This document shows, piece by piece, positions 35,899 to 47,369 of a stretch of DNA of 64,000 nucleotides. Location of the stretch: NCBI GenBank assembly GCA_007449985.2, contig VIIQ02000271.1:1-64000 (forward strand), written 5' to 3'. Both the position numbers and the translations under genes were made by a program. A model generated the notes under the pieces. That model saw only the letters and a program-made list of their open reading frames with translations, was not told the origin of the DNA and did no database searches. The DNA comes from Desmodesmus armatus (taxonomy: Eukaryota > Chlorophyta > Chlorophyceae > Sphaeropleales > Scenedesmaceae). How positions within the stretch are numbered: the first letter of the stretch is position 1; every line of letters begins with the position of its first letter.

Positions 35899-37556
35899 TG
35901 TAGGCCACAAGGTTAGAGCTGCCTGATTGCTGTCCCCAACGTTTGCTACCTGATGGTGGACCGTGCCTTGCAGTTGTGTCAGTTGTGAGCGAATGCGCCA
36001 CGCTTTGGGTTGCAGCTGCCACCCTTGCCGGGAGAGTCAGATGAAAGTAAACAGTGATAGACATGAGTGGCTTGTTGTGTCAAGATGATGACGCTGCCTG
36101 TCACTGTCCAAGGGTTGGAGCTGGCAACCCAAACAACGTCCGACGGACGGGTCTCATACGTTCTCGTCTGTTTTGCTCTAATCATTCTGTTTCGTCTTTC
36201 GGATATAGTGCAATATTGTCAACAAGCGGAAGCCGCCACACGCTGCGCTAGCGCTACCGCTGCCAGGCTGCCAGGCAGAAGCTCTCGATTGAGAACGTGC
36301 ACGCTCGACAACAGCTAGATCTACAAGCCACAGCGTATCACATTCTCTCGCAGCCGCAACAAAGCGCAGACCGCGATCAGGCAGCAAACGTTGGGGACAG
36401 CGATCAGGCAGCTCCAACCTTGTGGGCTGCAATGGCCGCAAGAGCGAGGTGGGTGCCTCAGGGTGGACTTACCTTGTACAGAGCACAAGCCAGAATTGAT
36501 GGGTTGGAGACTTTCACGTGTACACCAGAAAACGCACCAAACCTCCTGCATGCAGTGCAAAATGTGCATTGGTATGCACACAGCCAGATATCTCCCCTCG
36601 CTGTGCTTGCTAAATGCAGGGCCCTACCCACTGCAGCACCAGCACAGCAGCTGCCAGAGCTCCCAGAGGCAGCTGTGGCATGCATCCTGCGCCACCTGCC
36701 TCTGCAACAGCGCCTCACACGCTGTGCATTTGTATGCAGCGCATGGGCAGCAGCCGTAGTCGCAGTGCCTGCAGTTGTGACCATACAGATTCACGACAGG
36801 CACCAACCAGCAGAGCGCTGCAGGCAGCTGCAGGGTTGGTTGAGCAAGCACGGCAGTGTAGTTGAGGAGCTAACAGCCAAGGGCGATGATCACACTGCGG
36901 CCCACCCCTCACCCTGGAGGCAGCCCCTGCTGCAACTGCCTGTTCACCAGTTCACACAGTTGCGCAGCATGTCCCTCAGCTACATCAAAGCCCAGCTGCC
37001 CGGGCTAAGGATGAGTACACGCGGCAGTTTCAGGAGGGGGCAGGGCTCCTCACTCACTGGACCAGCAGGCAGCAGTGGCATTGACTGTGCCGCCAGCAGC
37101 AGCAGCGGTGGTGGCAGCAGCAGCGCTGCTGTTGTTCTACCGCAGCTGCAGGAGCTGAGGCTGACCAACTGCTGCCTTACTCTGCAGCTGGTCTCACAGT
37201 TCCTGAGTGTTACCACACTGACACAGCTGCAGTGGGAGGAAATCGATATGTACGACAGCAAGTGGACAAAGCCAATACCACAAGAACATGTGTTCCCCAC
37301 CCTGTGGCAACATCTGCAGCTTCTGCCCAAACTCTCAGCACTGCAGCTGGCAGGAAGCCTGACATCAGCCAACATCACTCTCTTCAGCAACCTGCAGCCC
37401 TTGCAGCACCTAACAGTGTCGCGGTCTTACAGCGGCACTGCAGCTGCTGTTGCAGCAGCAGCCCCGCCTGGGTTGACTGCACTTGATCTGGAGGTCGATC
37501 AATCTATGTGGTATCATAACTCCCCATGGGAAGCCCGCGGAGATGTAGTCGCGTCA
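35722..37556. repeat. Right copy of the 1835-bp direct repeat flanking LINE 1
   Basis: Begins directly at the 5' end of LINE 1 and ends at GCGTCA (37551-37556), where gene B' continues but the left copy enters the LINE. See 27853-29687. Confidence 0.97.
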
Positions 37557-38248
37557 CATCTCTCAGGGCTCAGCAACCTGCAGTGCCTTCGGAGTGCAGG
37601 GGTGCGCATGCAGCCAAGCGCGTTGGGCGCTGTGACAAGGCTGAAGGAGCTGCGCCTGCAGTGGCCGAGAAATGCTGAGGGTCAAGATGGAGTCCCAGGG
37701 AGCTGCTGGCGGCTCTGCAGCCCTTCACCCAGTTGCGGCACCTGCAGCTGAAATCATGCGGGCTGAACAGGGCTGATCCTGAGTTGGGTGGAGATGGTTC
37801 TTACCAGTGCTTCTCAGCCCTGACAGCATCTACCCAGCTCACAGCTCTGTTCCTTGCAGATTACCCCAATGCACCCGTCCCCCAGGCAGCCTTTGAGCAC
37901 GTCTTCCCTCTAGGGCACGTGCTGCCGCACCTCAAGACATTGAGCCTGACTTCCAGCGTTTTCTTCAAGCCTGGGCTGGCAGCTTGTGTGGAGGCAGCAC
38001 AGGTTGCCAGGATAGCGGCCAGTTGCCCTGCACTGCAGGAGGTAAACTTGCAGCGTGTGACTCCTGTGGACGGCAGCTTTGATGTCAGCTGCCTGGCACA
38101 GCTGCCCCCAGGGGTGAAGACAGTGAAGGGCCTTGACTGGACCCGGGATGAGCTTGCACAAAGCTCTGAGCTGGCCTCAGAGTCAGGCTCCGAGCTGGAC
38201 TCGGAGTCAGCTGATTCTGCGGCCAGCTGTTGGATGGCTTCAGTTTGA
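36432..38248 (+). pseudogene. F-box/LRR gene B', full length with a 1-bp frameshift
   Basis: Micro-exon 36432-36448, exon 2 from 36620. F-box and LRRs as in B, and the C-terminal LRRs that B lost are present (FSALTASTQLTAL, CVEAAQVARIAASCPALQEV, QLPPGVKTVKGLDW) with an acidic Ser-rich tail to 38248. At 37679-37681 a GGG codon found in gene A is reduced by one base (GAGGGTCAAGATGG), so the frame shifts: one frame stops at 37751, the other continues to 38248. It may be a real pseudogene or a sequencing indel. Confidence 0.82.
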
Positions 38249-40007
38249 TGCTTTTTTTGGCCGGCAGTGTGGGTGTGAAACTCATGGGTGTGTTGATAGC
38301 CCTGAGAGCGTCACTGCAAGTTGCTCTACATGTTCCCGTTGAGGGGCCCTTGCGGACTGATACGTATACTGCCTGGAAGATATGGCAGTGGCTTGCAGAT
38401 CTGTCGAGCCTCAACAGCAGTGTCTGCTTGCCACAGGCTGTTGCCACAATGTCATTGCAATTTTCATCATGACTGAGTTGCCCAATACCCAGCCTGTGTA
38501 TGCGGGCAGATATTCCCAGCCAGAAAGGGAGGGATACTGCCAGGGGGGTTTCAAGTGGTTGCTGCGCATGCATGGCTCGAGTGCACTGATGCTGTAGCGA
38601 AGACTGTTGCTTGGCAAGCATCATGCTTATGATAGCGTACCTGTCCTGGCGGTCAGTTGGTACAGATGTTGCATTAGTCCCGACCAGCGGCTCAGTTGCC
38701 AACTGAGTGACACGCGCACTGTACGGCATCAGGGCTGAACTTCACTCGGAGTGTGTGCCGGTCATCTGATGAGTATGCCAGTGGTGTGTACTTGTAGTTC
38801 AGCCATGTGCTGCAAGTGCAGCCTGTCAGTTTGCAGACTTCGGATGGATACGGGGGATGTTTTGCATTGTGTTAGTGCTTGGTGTGTCACTTAGGCAGGT
38901 ACATAGTATGATGGTACATAGTATGACGGTACCTTGTGGTGGGAGCCATGACTGAAATGAGATGCTACAACAAGCGCGAGCACTGCACCTGCTGTGGTTG
39001 GGTGTAGTTGTACTTTCTACGCGTACGATTTTTGGTCTGTCTGACAGCCCGGCAAAGCAAGGCTTCCTTTTGCAGCCATTGACTTGGCCCCATCCGAGGG
39101 ACTGATTCAAGCCCAGATAGACCCACACATGTGCCACCTGCAACGATATCAGCGTGATCCCATTCACTGCTTGACTTGAACAATCACACAATGGCAAAAA
39201 CCTCAGAAGCCAAACAGGCTTGAGTAAAGTGCAGTTTGGCACAAACAGTGCCCTCTCAAAAAAAGTCATGCCAGTCCCGTCCTGAACAGAATGCCGCAGG
39301 CACCACTGGCACTTGGCACTGCCGCTGGTAGCGCGCAGCAGAACCCTGCACAAGGCACACTCCCCATCTGCAACTGCACTGCAACGTCTGCAGCATCTGC
39401 CACCAGCAATGCAGGTTGTGTGCCGCAAACTGGCCCCCTGCACCAATGCAGATACACACCAACAGCTACAGTTGCGAGGTAGCCCCCTGCTACTGCACCA
39501 GCTGCTACAGCGGCCCTCAACCCCACCCCCCCAGGCTGGCAGTGTTAATGTAGAGCATCACACCTAGCCACCAGCAGCCACACAAGCAGGTTCCATACGC
39601 CACCTGCGGCCAGCAGCAAACCAGCAAACGCGACGGAAGCCAGGCAGTGACAGCCAAGCAGAGGCAGCGATACAGCGGCAGCACAGCAAAGGCACAAGTA
39701 CCTCAGACAACGGATGCGATGCAAACGAGCAGCCTTGTTGTGGACATGCTGGTACCTCCCACAAGGACAACACAAAATATTGTTGCGTGTCAAAAGCGCC
39801 ATGTGATGCTGATGCACACCATATCCACAACTGGTGACAAGCGAGTGAGTGGTAAACTAATGGGCCACACAGCATGGCTGTCTGAAAGCAGCATATAACA
39901 ATACACCAGCAAGATGTTGAACATTAGAAGTGAAAGTGCACCCAGCAAAGCCTGAGTAGCCCAGCACACTTACTTGAGCGCAAAGCTGCTCCTGCCAGTG
40001 CAGGAGA
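38249..40007. other. Intergenic with a dispersed repeat
   Basis: No convincing gene. Minus-strand sequence at about 39060-39530 has coding character (GRDWHDFF near 39270) and resembles 59950-60200. A hydrophobic frame (GLRAAVAAGAVAGGYLATVA) lies near 39500, minus strand. Their connection is unresolved. Confidence 0.4.
39090..39300 (-). repeat. Dispersed repeat copy 1 (pair of 59950-60150)
   Basis: Shares AGATAGACCCACACATGTGC, CAGTTTGGCACAAACAGTGC and AAGTCATGCCAGTCC with the second copy, same order and orientation, about 75-80 percent alike by eye. Minus-strand peptides ERALFVPNCTL and HERALSVPNCTV correspond. Confidence 0.65.
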
Positions 40008-41128
40008 TCACCGGGCATGCCGAGCCCAGCCAATGCCCTTCACACAAGTCACAGCTGGGGGCAGCTGCAGCAGGCAGCTGGTGTCAAAGGCTGCATCAGT
40101 TACACCCTGCAGTTTCAGCTCCTGCAATGCAGGGCAGCTGGCCGCTATCCTAGCGACCTGCGCTGCCCCCACACAAGGACCGAAGAATGACGACCCCTCT
40201 AGACGGAGCACAATCAGGCTTTGCAGCACACGCCCAGTAGGGAACATATGGTCGAATGCTGCTGCAGGGATGGGCGCAACACAGGGCTCCACCAAGTGAA
40301 GAGCTGTGAGCTGGGAGGATGCTGTCAGGGCCGAAAAGCACTGGTAGCCGTCCCACTGCTGCTCAGGATGAAGCTGTACCGTAAGCAGCTGGCAGCCTAA
40401 GAGGCGCAAGTGCTGCAGCTGGGTAAGCTGCTGCAGTGCTGCCAGCAGCTCGATCGGATTCCAATCTGAGCCATCAGGGTTATTAGGGTTTGCGAGATTC
40501 AAATCCCGCAGATCTGTCATGCAGCCCAAGGTGCTTGGCCGCATGCGCAATGCGTCACCTCCAAAGCGCCGCAGCTTGCTTAGCCTAGTGAGACACACCT
40601 CGGCCAGTGGAGCTGCTCCTGAGTCTTCTTCTTCAGCACCCCAAACTGCCAGATGCAGTGATGTCAGCCCAGCAGGCACCGCTGCTGCTGCAGCAGCCAC
40701 TATGCTGGCTTTCGACGACGCCACCCTGCAGTGCTGCAGGTGCTGCAGGCTACTGACCGGAGTGAAGCTTTCAGCTGGGAGACCAGGGTCTTGCAGCTGC
40801 AGTGATGACAGCTTGGGCAGCAGCTGCAGCTGCTGCCACAGGGTTGAGAACACCTGCTCCTGTTTGAGCAGCTGCTGTCCTGCCCTGTTGTCACCCCACA
40901 GCTCCACAACACCCCAGTCTAAGTGCGTGAGTGATGTTGCGCTCAGGAGCTGAGCGGCCAGTTGCACAGTGAGGTGGCACGTTGCTAGCCGCAGCTCCTG
41001 CAGCTGCGGCAGCACAACACATGTACCAGCACTGCTGCTTGCACTGCTGCCTGCTCCACTGACTGACGAGCCCACCCAGCCGCCGCTGGCATCACTAGTT
41101 ACACCTGCTGCTGGTGCTGCTGCTGGTG

Positions 41129-41161
<33 letters not shown>

Positions 41162-41934
41162 GGGTGCTGAAGGGTCCTGCGTCCTGGTAGTACCCTAAAC
41201 CCTTGGACGCCGTCTTGAATATGTAACCTGGCAGCCCACCAGAGAATCGCACTGCAGCAATGAAAGGAGCCCCTGCTGCTGCTGCTGCAGCGGCCGCCGC
41301 CTGCAGCTGCTGCTGCTGAAGCTGGCGCTCTGCTGCTGACGGCTCTGCTGCTTCTGCTGCTGCATCAACGCCCAGCACATGCAGCTGCACTTGCACCCTG
41401 CTGAGGTTCAGACTGTGCAGGAGCTTGAGGACAGGCAGCTGCAGCAGGGGTGGCAACTGCTGATACTTGTAGGGCAGGTAAGGCCCATCCACAGTGAGCC
41501 CTGTCAGCACGCCCGCATGCTTGCCCATCCAGTCCTGCAGCTGCCGGCAGTGCGCATTGCTTTTGAGCTTTACTTCTACAATCGATGTCATCGCTGCTGC
41601 AGCTGCTGCCCATGCTTGACACACGAGGGCACAGCTGGTAAGGCGCTCGCGCTGCGGCACCAGCTGCAGGATGTAGGGCAGCACTGCCTCAGGGAGCTGT
41701 GCTGCTGCTGCTGGTGCTGCCAGTGGTGAGGTGAACCTGAATGACAGGACGAAGCAACAGCCCAAGCAAAGTAAGGACTGGAATCACCAACACCCTCCTG
41801 CTGCCGCTGCCTGCTGCTGCTGCTGAAGCCTGGAAGCACAACCCCCGCACAACTCAACTCCCCACCCAACGTGACTACGTCTTGCATCATTTTGGTACCA
41901 ATCAACGTTCCATTTTCACACACCTTGTAGCCAT
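40008..41934 (-). CDS. F-box/LRR protein gene C, intact
   Basis: Exon 1 is an 11-nt micro-exon, 41934-41924 (ATG GCT ACA AG). Exon 2 is 41736-40008; the split codon AG+G restores Arg. The product is 579 aa with no break. F-box at about residues 17-52 (LPEAVLPYILQLVPQRERLTSCALVCQAWAAA). Low-complexity Ala/Gln/Glu linkers follow at about 135-235, then LRRs (LPQLQELRLATCHLTVQ, LTHLDWGVVEL, LPKLSSLQLQD, LTQLQHLRLLGCQL, SCPALQELKLQGVTDAAF). It probably acts as the substrate-recognition subunit of an SCF ubiquitin ligase; the target is unknown. It is the only member of the local family without a lesion. Confidence 0.85.
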
Positions 41935-43371
41935 CACAGCTCCGATTTGGCTGATTAGACTGATAAGTTGGCTATGGATCTGCTTAGATCGTCTGTTGCT
42001 ACTGGGATGCTGTCAAGATATGTACGTTCTTCCAAAGCTGCCTGCATATGGAAGTGGGATGTTGTGAGCCGTCTGATCCACTGTAGTCTTCTGCCAGGCT
42101 GGTACAATTCAACGGGCGCCCAGACAGCTGACCAGAGTGTAAAGGGCATTCGGTGCCTGTATACACAACCACGACTGAGGATTGCATTCAACTGTCGTAT
42201 AAAGTGCAGGCGCCATGTCTGGCATGGCATTGCCTGGCCACTCATGAGTGATCAGCACGCTGGCCACTCATGAGTGATCAGCACTGTACAGCACATGTGC
42301 TTTGCCCCCAGCTGGAACTTTGACTGCAGTGGGACCCTGCAGCATCTCTCACAGCTGCCTGGCGCTATCTGGTACAAAGATCAAAGATCAATTAGCCCAC
42401 GCAGACGGGCTTGGGCAGATGTGGAGACCCCTGCTGTACTGCACTGATGTTCGCTTTACAGCCTAATTTGTCCCAAAGTCAGTGACTGTACTTTGCACAT
42501 GGGATGCTTTCACACAAACAACCAGCCACATGTCAAGCCAGTGTTCGCCAGGCACTATGAGGTTGGAACCAGGCGAGCTTACTGACCTGTTACAGACAGC
42601 AAGGACTCACAACAAACCCAACAGATTGCCACACGCGCTTGTGCCGCAGGCGGGACTGTCCCCACCCACATCTGAGAGGCCCAGCTGCTTTTGCACAGCA
42701 CTGCCTAGCAGTGAACCCCTTGTGAACCCTTCAATCACAAACACCAAACCTCACAGTGGTGGTTCAGCACCCCTGACCACGGGGCCTCCTGTCTGTCTTA
42801 CACAGCAATTCTGCATTGCTCAGTCACCACTCAGTACACTTCCTCCCTTTCACCCCAGCTCAGCTGCCTTAACCGCTACTGCCGCAGTTGCCACTGCTGC
42901 TGCAGCCCTCTGCTCGCCATGAGCCTTCAAGCAGCTGCTGCTTGAACCCACCCTGCAGCACCAGCATAGACAGTAGAGCAGGACAGCAGGACAGAACAGC
43001 GGGGCAGGACAGCACAGAGCAGGAACAGTCAACAGTCAACAGCTACGTGGTTCACTGCAGGTGCAATCCAGATGCAAGTCTCATAGCAAACACTATCATT
43101 TTGGCAGATGCAGTGAGACCCTATCCAGATACAGGGGCAGCAGTACTGCATGGCACAAGCCAAAGCTGGCGTATCCTGTCGATGCAGACCCTATGCATGA
43201 CAACCAAACGGCAGCAGTGCTGGTGCTGACAAGCAATGCTTTTGACGCTCACAACATGCCTGCAACAATGCTGCTACGTCACTCTCACACAACCTGCACT
43301 GATCTGACACAGCAGCTGGACAAGAAGCTCAACAAAGCTACTTGCATCCAAAACACCAGATCCACCGGGCC
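41935..43371. other. Intergenic between genes C and D
   Basis: Includes the gene C upstream region. A 24-bp unit (TGGCCACTCATGAGTGATCA plus GCAC) occurs twice at 42235-42258 and 42261-42284. GGACAGCAGGACAGAACAGC-type short repeats occur near 42980-43020. No gene was recognised. Confidence 0.4.
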
Positions 43372-44814
43372 TCAGGTAGTAGGCCGGGTCCAGTGGAGGC
43401 CCTCCACCCGTGTCACACCAGCGGGGAGTTGCGCCAGGCAGCTTTTGTCGAAGCCGCTACCAGTCAGACCCTGCAGCTTCAGCTCCTGCAGTGCGGGGCA
43501 GCTGGCCGCTATCCTGGCGATCTGCGCTGCCTCAACAGAATTTCCAAACCCCTGCGCTCTTTCAAGGCGAATCACCTTGAGGTTGGGCAGCACACGCCCT
43601 GGAGGAAACATGTGGCCGAAGGCGTCCTGGGGGACAGGCTCACTGTAGCCCTCATTCAGGTACAGAGCTGTGAGCTGGGTGGATGCTGTCAGGGCTGAGA
43701 AGCACTGGCGGGTGCCCCCCTGCTGCTGAGCCCAGTGCAGCTGGCAGCCGCCCAGCTCCAGGTGTTGCAGGTGGGTGAGGTGCTGCAGTGCTTCGAGCAC
43801 TGCCTTGGCGACTGCCCGGCGGTTGATTGAACTGGCAGGCCCGGGTGAGTACTGAAAATGGTAGCTCAGATGCTGCAGGTGCTGTAGGGTGCTGAGGGGG
43901 GTGACTGTTCATGAGACGTCTGTTGATACGAGGCTGTCAATGTGCAGCTGCACCTTGGAGAGCTTTGGCAACAACTGCAGATGCTGCCACAGCACTGACA
44001 ACACCTGCTCCTCTGGAAGCTCCTCCGCTGTAGGTGACATATCCTCACAAAGGTACGCGCTGTTCCAATGCAGCTCCGTAAGGCCTGTCGCGCCCAGCAG
44101 CTGTGACAGCAACTCCACAGTGAGCTGGACCTCAGAGAGCCCCAGATCCTGCAGTTGCGGCAGCACAGCAGCAGCACTGCTGCCGCCGCTTGCGCTGCCG
44201 CTGCTTGCCCCTGTGAGTAACGGGCCCCTGCGTCTGCTGGTGCTGCTGGGTGTGCTGAACCCTTGTGCTGACTGTACTCTCAGCCAGCTGAGGTCCAGGC
44301 TGCGCAGGCACGTGAGCTTGTCAACAGGCAGGTGCAGCGGCCTCCAACTGCCCCATGGGTCGCCACCGTACGGGGACATATCGGGCGTGTTGATCAGGCT
44401 CACCACCACCCCGCATGCTGGGAGAGCCAGCCTTGCAGCTGCCCGCAGTGCTCACTGCTTCGGAGCTGTGTGGACACCTCTGCTGGCGCCACTGCTGCAG
44501 CTGCTGCCCATGCTCGGCACACCAGTGCGCAGCGGGTAAGGCGCTGGCGCAGCGGCACATGCCGCAGGATGCAGGCAATGGCTGCGTCTGGAAGCTCTGG
44601 GAGCGGATGCGGTGCTGCTGCTGAGAGAGGAGCCCTGGGGTAAGGGCAACGTAGTCATGAAAGCAGAGGCAGCAGTTGCAGTTGTTGGGACTGGCTACTG
44701 TACAAGCTGCTGGCTACTGTACTTGTACCACCCACACAATCCCTGCCAACGCAGGTGATGCATTATTGTCCTGTGAACTTCAGAAAGCACCCACCTTGCC
44801 TGTTGTGAGGCCAT
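43372..44814 (-). pseudogene. F-box/LRR gene D, frameshift and stop
   Basis: Micro-exon 44814-44795 (ATGGCCTCACAACAGGCAAG), exon 2 from 44634. F-box LPELPDAAIACILRHVPLRQ...CALVCRAWAAA. Near 44396-44402, in a GGGGTGGTGGTG stretch, the frame shifts (QHAG then VVVSLI). A TGA at 43911-43909 interrupts the LRRs between VSTDVS and TVTPLSTLQHLQ, after which the same frame runs on (SALTASTQLTAL, AAQIARIAASCPALQEL) to 43372. With two independent lesions it is most likely a pseudogene. Confidence 0.82.
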
Positions 44815-44996
44815 GGCGAACAACTCCCGTGTGCTGATTAGCTGCGATCTGGCCAAGGTCGAATCAAGCTCAACGCTGTTGTCGGGGAGGCTGCCTTTTA
44901 CATAGACGACGAGTGGTCGTTCTTGGCTCCACCCTGCTCGTCTGCGCGGCTTTTGCAAGGCTTTCACATTCAAAGGACGGACAGCTGCAGGTCAGC

Positions 44997-45051
44997 TGAC
45001 CTGAAGCAGGGGTAATAATAGCGTAGCTATTATTACCCCTGACCTGAAGCA
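44997..45051. mobile_element. 31-bp palindrome between 12-bp direct repeats
   Basis: TGACCTGAAGCA at 44997-45008 and 45040-45051 brackets a palindrome at 45009-45039 with 14-bp arms GGGGTAATAATAGC and its reverse complement around a GTA loop. It has the shape of a minimal inverted-repeat insertion with target duplication. Confidence 0.6.
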
Positions 45052-45833
45052 AATGATGGAGAACGTGCTTGCATAATCTGACGGATTGGGAGCAGCATAG
45101 CACATGGCCTGTCAGACCCCTAGCTGTGAGACAGTGCCCGGAACCGGGGAGGTAGCGTGATTTCCTGTGGAGACACTGGGAACACACAAGATGGTAACAC
45201 AATGTAGCTAGCACTGGGGTCCCCCACCGCCACCCCAGGCAACAAAAGCCTAACAAAGCAACCTCACAGTACAATAGAAGGCGTCCAGTCCAAAGCTGCG
45301 AGTCCAGCAGCCCCATCAAGCCTAACAGGATTACCTGCAAGCAGCACCACCACCGCGCAGCGAGCGTCAGGAACAGCCCACCAGGATGCCAGGAAGGAGC
45401 ATGTAGGCACAAGGGGGGAGGGTGGGGGTCCTCCCCCACCCCCAGCGTAGGCTGGCAGCACCAAGTAGGCCGTCACCGTGGGACCTGAACAGGCACAGCA
45501 GACAGAGAAAACACAGGACAGGCGGGGCACACAAAAAACCAGACAGCCGGGCGGCAAAGAGCACAAGGCACAAGAAAACTACCCTGCCACCCAACAACTT
45601 AACGCAGCACGGTGTGAAGTCAACCACCAACGGGGCAATAAGCCCCGCCGTTGCTAAGCGGACCCCTAGCTGGGTTGTGTGTGATGGCATGTCAATTGGG
45701 CCCATCATTGGGCGTGGTACCACAGATCGGTTGTTTGGTGCCTCTGCAATGCCACCTGCATCAGGCGCCACCAACAATGTTACCAACAACACTACAACAA
45801 CTTAACCGTACTGCCGGCGATTTTCTGAAGCCA

Positions 45834-45867
45834 CACCCCCAGCCTGTCACAGGCTGGGGGTGTGCAC
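45834..45867. repeat. Perfect 15-bp-arm hairpin
   Basis: CACACCCCCAGCCTG, a TCA loop, then its exact reverse complement. Function unknown. Confidence 0.85.
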
Positions 45868-46485
45868 ACTGTGCAGCACAACACTGCAGCACCCCCCCCC
45901 CCCCCGCCAAAGATCTCTGTCCCGCCACAACCTGTCCCATCTGCCTCTGTCCCATCTGCCTCTGTAGCCTGGTAATCTTCCTGGCTGGCATCCTGCAGGA
46001 GTCATGCGCCCTGCTTCAGCAGCACTCTCGCTGGCAAGCAGGCCACGGGCGCTGCGGCAGAGCCCACCCAAGCCACCTGCTGCTGGATGCAGATGGGTGC
46101 CTGAGGAGATCAACATACCTACTGGCACAAAGCTGCATCACTGCACTACCACAGCTGCTGCTGGTCCAGTTGGCTGCTGCTGGTGCTGCCACCTGCTGCA
46201 CTAGATGCATCTCATCTCATCACAGGCGACCAACAGCTGGGCAGCTGCAGGCAAGAGCTGACGCTGCTGCTGCTGCCACTGCTGCCGCTGCCAGCCAGTC
46301 AGCAGCAGCATGCAGCACACCTTTAACCCAGACGCTGCTGCCAGCTGCCAACACCACTGCGCAGCTCCCCATGGGTACTGGAGAGCTGCAAGCATCAACG
46401 CAAACGGCACGCACGGCGACAGCCACAGACATCTTGTAGTCAGTGTGGCACAGAGTGCTGCCGCATGCATGGTGTGTGATAGCCA

Positions 46486-47369
46486 TTAACCCTTTAAGGG
46501 CGGGAGGCCACTTTTGTGCCCATAACTTTGAGGAACAATTGCCGCTCGCTTACTTGGTGTATATCCAAGCTGAGCATGGATTCTGAAAGCCTATGATGTC
46601 TACATTACGACTTTGTCACGCTGTTTGTGTGGTGCGCACACATGCGTGCGCAAGTAGCGACTGACTGCGAGCTGTATGTCAGCAGTACTGGATGCTGACC
46701 CTGGGCTGCCACAGGACTGCACAACAAGATGCTTTAACAACATTTAATTGTTGAACCACTTTGTTTATATGGCTTTTAAACGTCTGGTGGCCGCTAAAGC
46801 GGCCTCATGTACTGTTTGTGCTTTGCGATCCCTCCCACTAGCAGCAGCAGTAACAGCCGCAGGGCTGCCACCTTATGCAGTGAAAAACAATTTGTTTATG
46901 TTACATCTGTGGTATGAATGAGTTATGCTATCATCGTCGTTGTCTCCACCGACTTTGGCCTACTTCGTGCCATTGGTCAACAGGGGCCCCACGGCCCCCT
47001 GCAGAACAGCGGCCCCAACTGTCAGTTTTACAGATAATTGGACCGCTGCGTCGCTGCGACTTGACACTAGACACATGTCCGTAACAGTTTGACGCTGGCG
47101 GCGGGCGCGAACGGCTGGTAGCGAGCCACTGCACGCAACCCTTTTGAGATCTTTGACTGGTCAACCTTTGATTGACTTTCTTTGACTGGTTTGCGCTGAC
47201 CGTGCCCGCGATGAACCTGGGAGCAGCAGCATGTGGTTACACATCATGTTGTTGACCTCTGGTCCAAGTTTGACCCCAATTGGCCAAGTGCAGCCAAAGT
47301 TATTCTTGTTTCCATCCAAGGGGTCAGGTAGCCAATATAGTGAGAATAACCCCGCCCTTAAAGGGTTAA
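46486..47369. mobile_element. piggyBac-like non-autonomous element
   Basis: The ends are perfect inverted repeats: TTAACCCTTTAAGGGCGGG on the left and its exact reverse complement on the right. Reading TTAA (46486-46489, 47366-47369) as the target duplication leaves an 876-bp element with 15-bp terminal repeats starting CCC, as in piggyBac elements. No transposase frame is present, so it would depend on a transposase from elsewhere. Confidence 0.82.

Larger units (their letters stand above)
44815..46485. other. Intergenic with two hairpins
   Basis: Holds the gene D upstream region, a small palindromic insertion (44997-45051) and a perfect hairpin (45834-45867). Several overlapping frames are open on both strands (for example plus 45651-46439), but composition bias explains them; no domain was recognised. 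Confidence 0.4.

Noticed and set aside
38085..38729. 214-codon minus-strand frame
   Set aside because: Its 3' half is antisense to the gene B' coding end and the rest lacks any domain.
44870..45439. Possible SWIM-type zinc finger (LCKHVLHHLL) on the minus strand
   Set aside because: The upstream CxC half is not convincing and no surrounding transposase features are seen.
45651..46439. 262-codon plus-strand frame, Ala/Thr/Gln-rich at the end
   Set aside because: CAG-type composition keeps several frames open on both strands; no domain or splice support.
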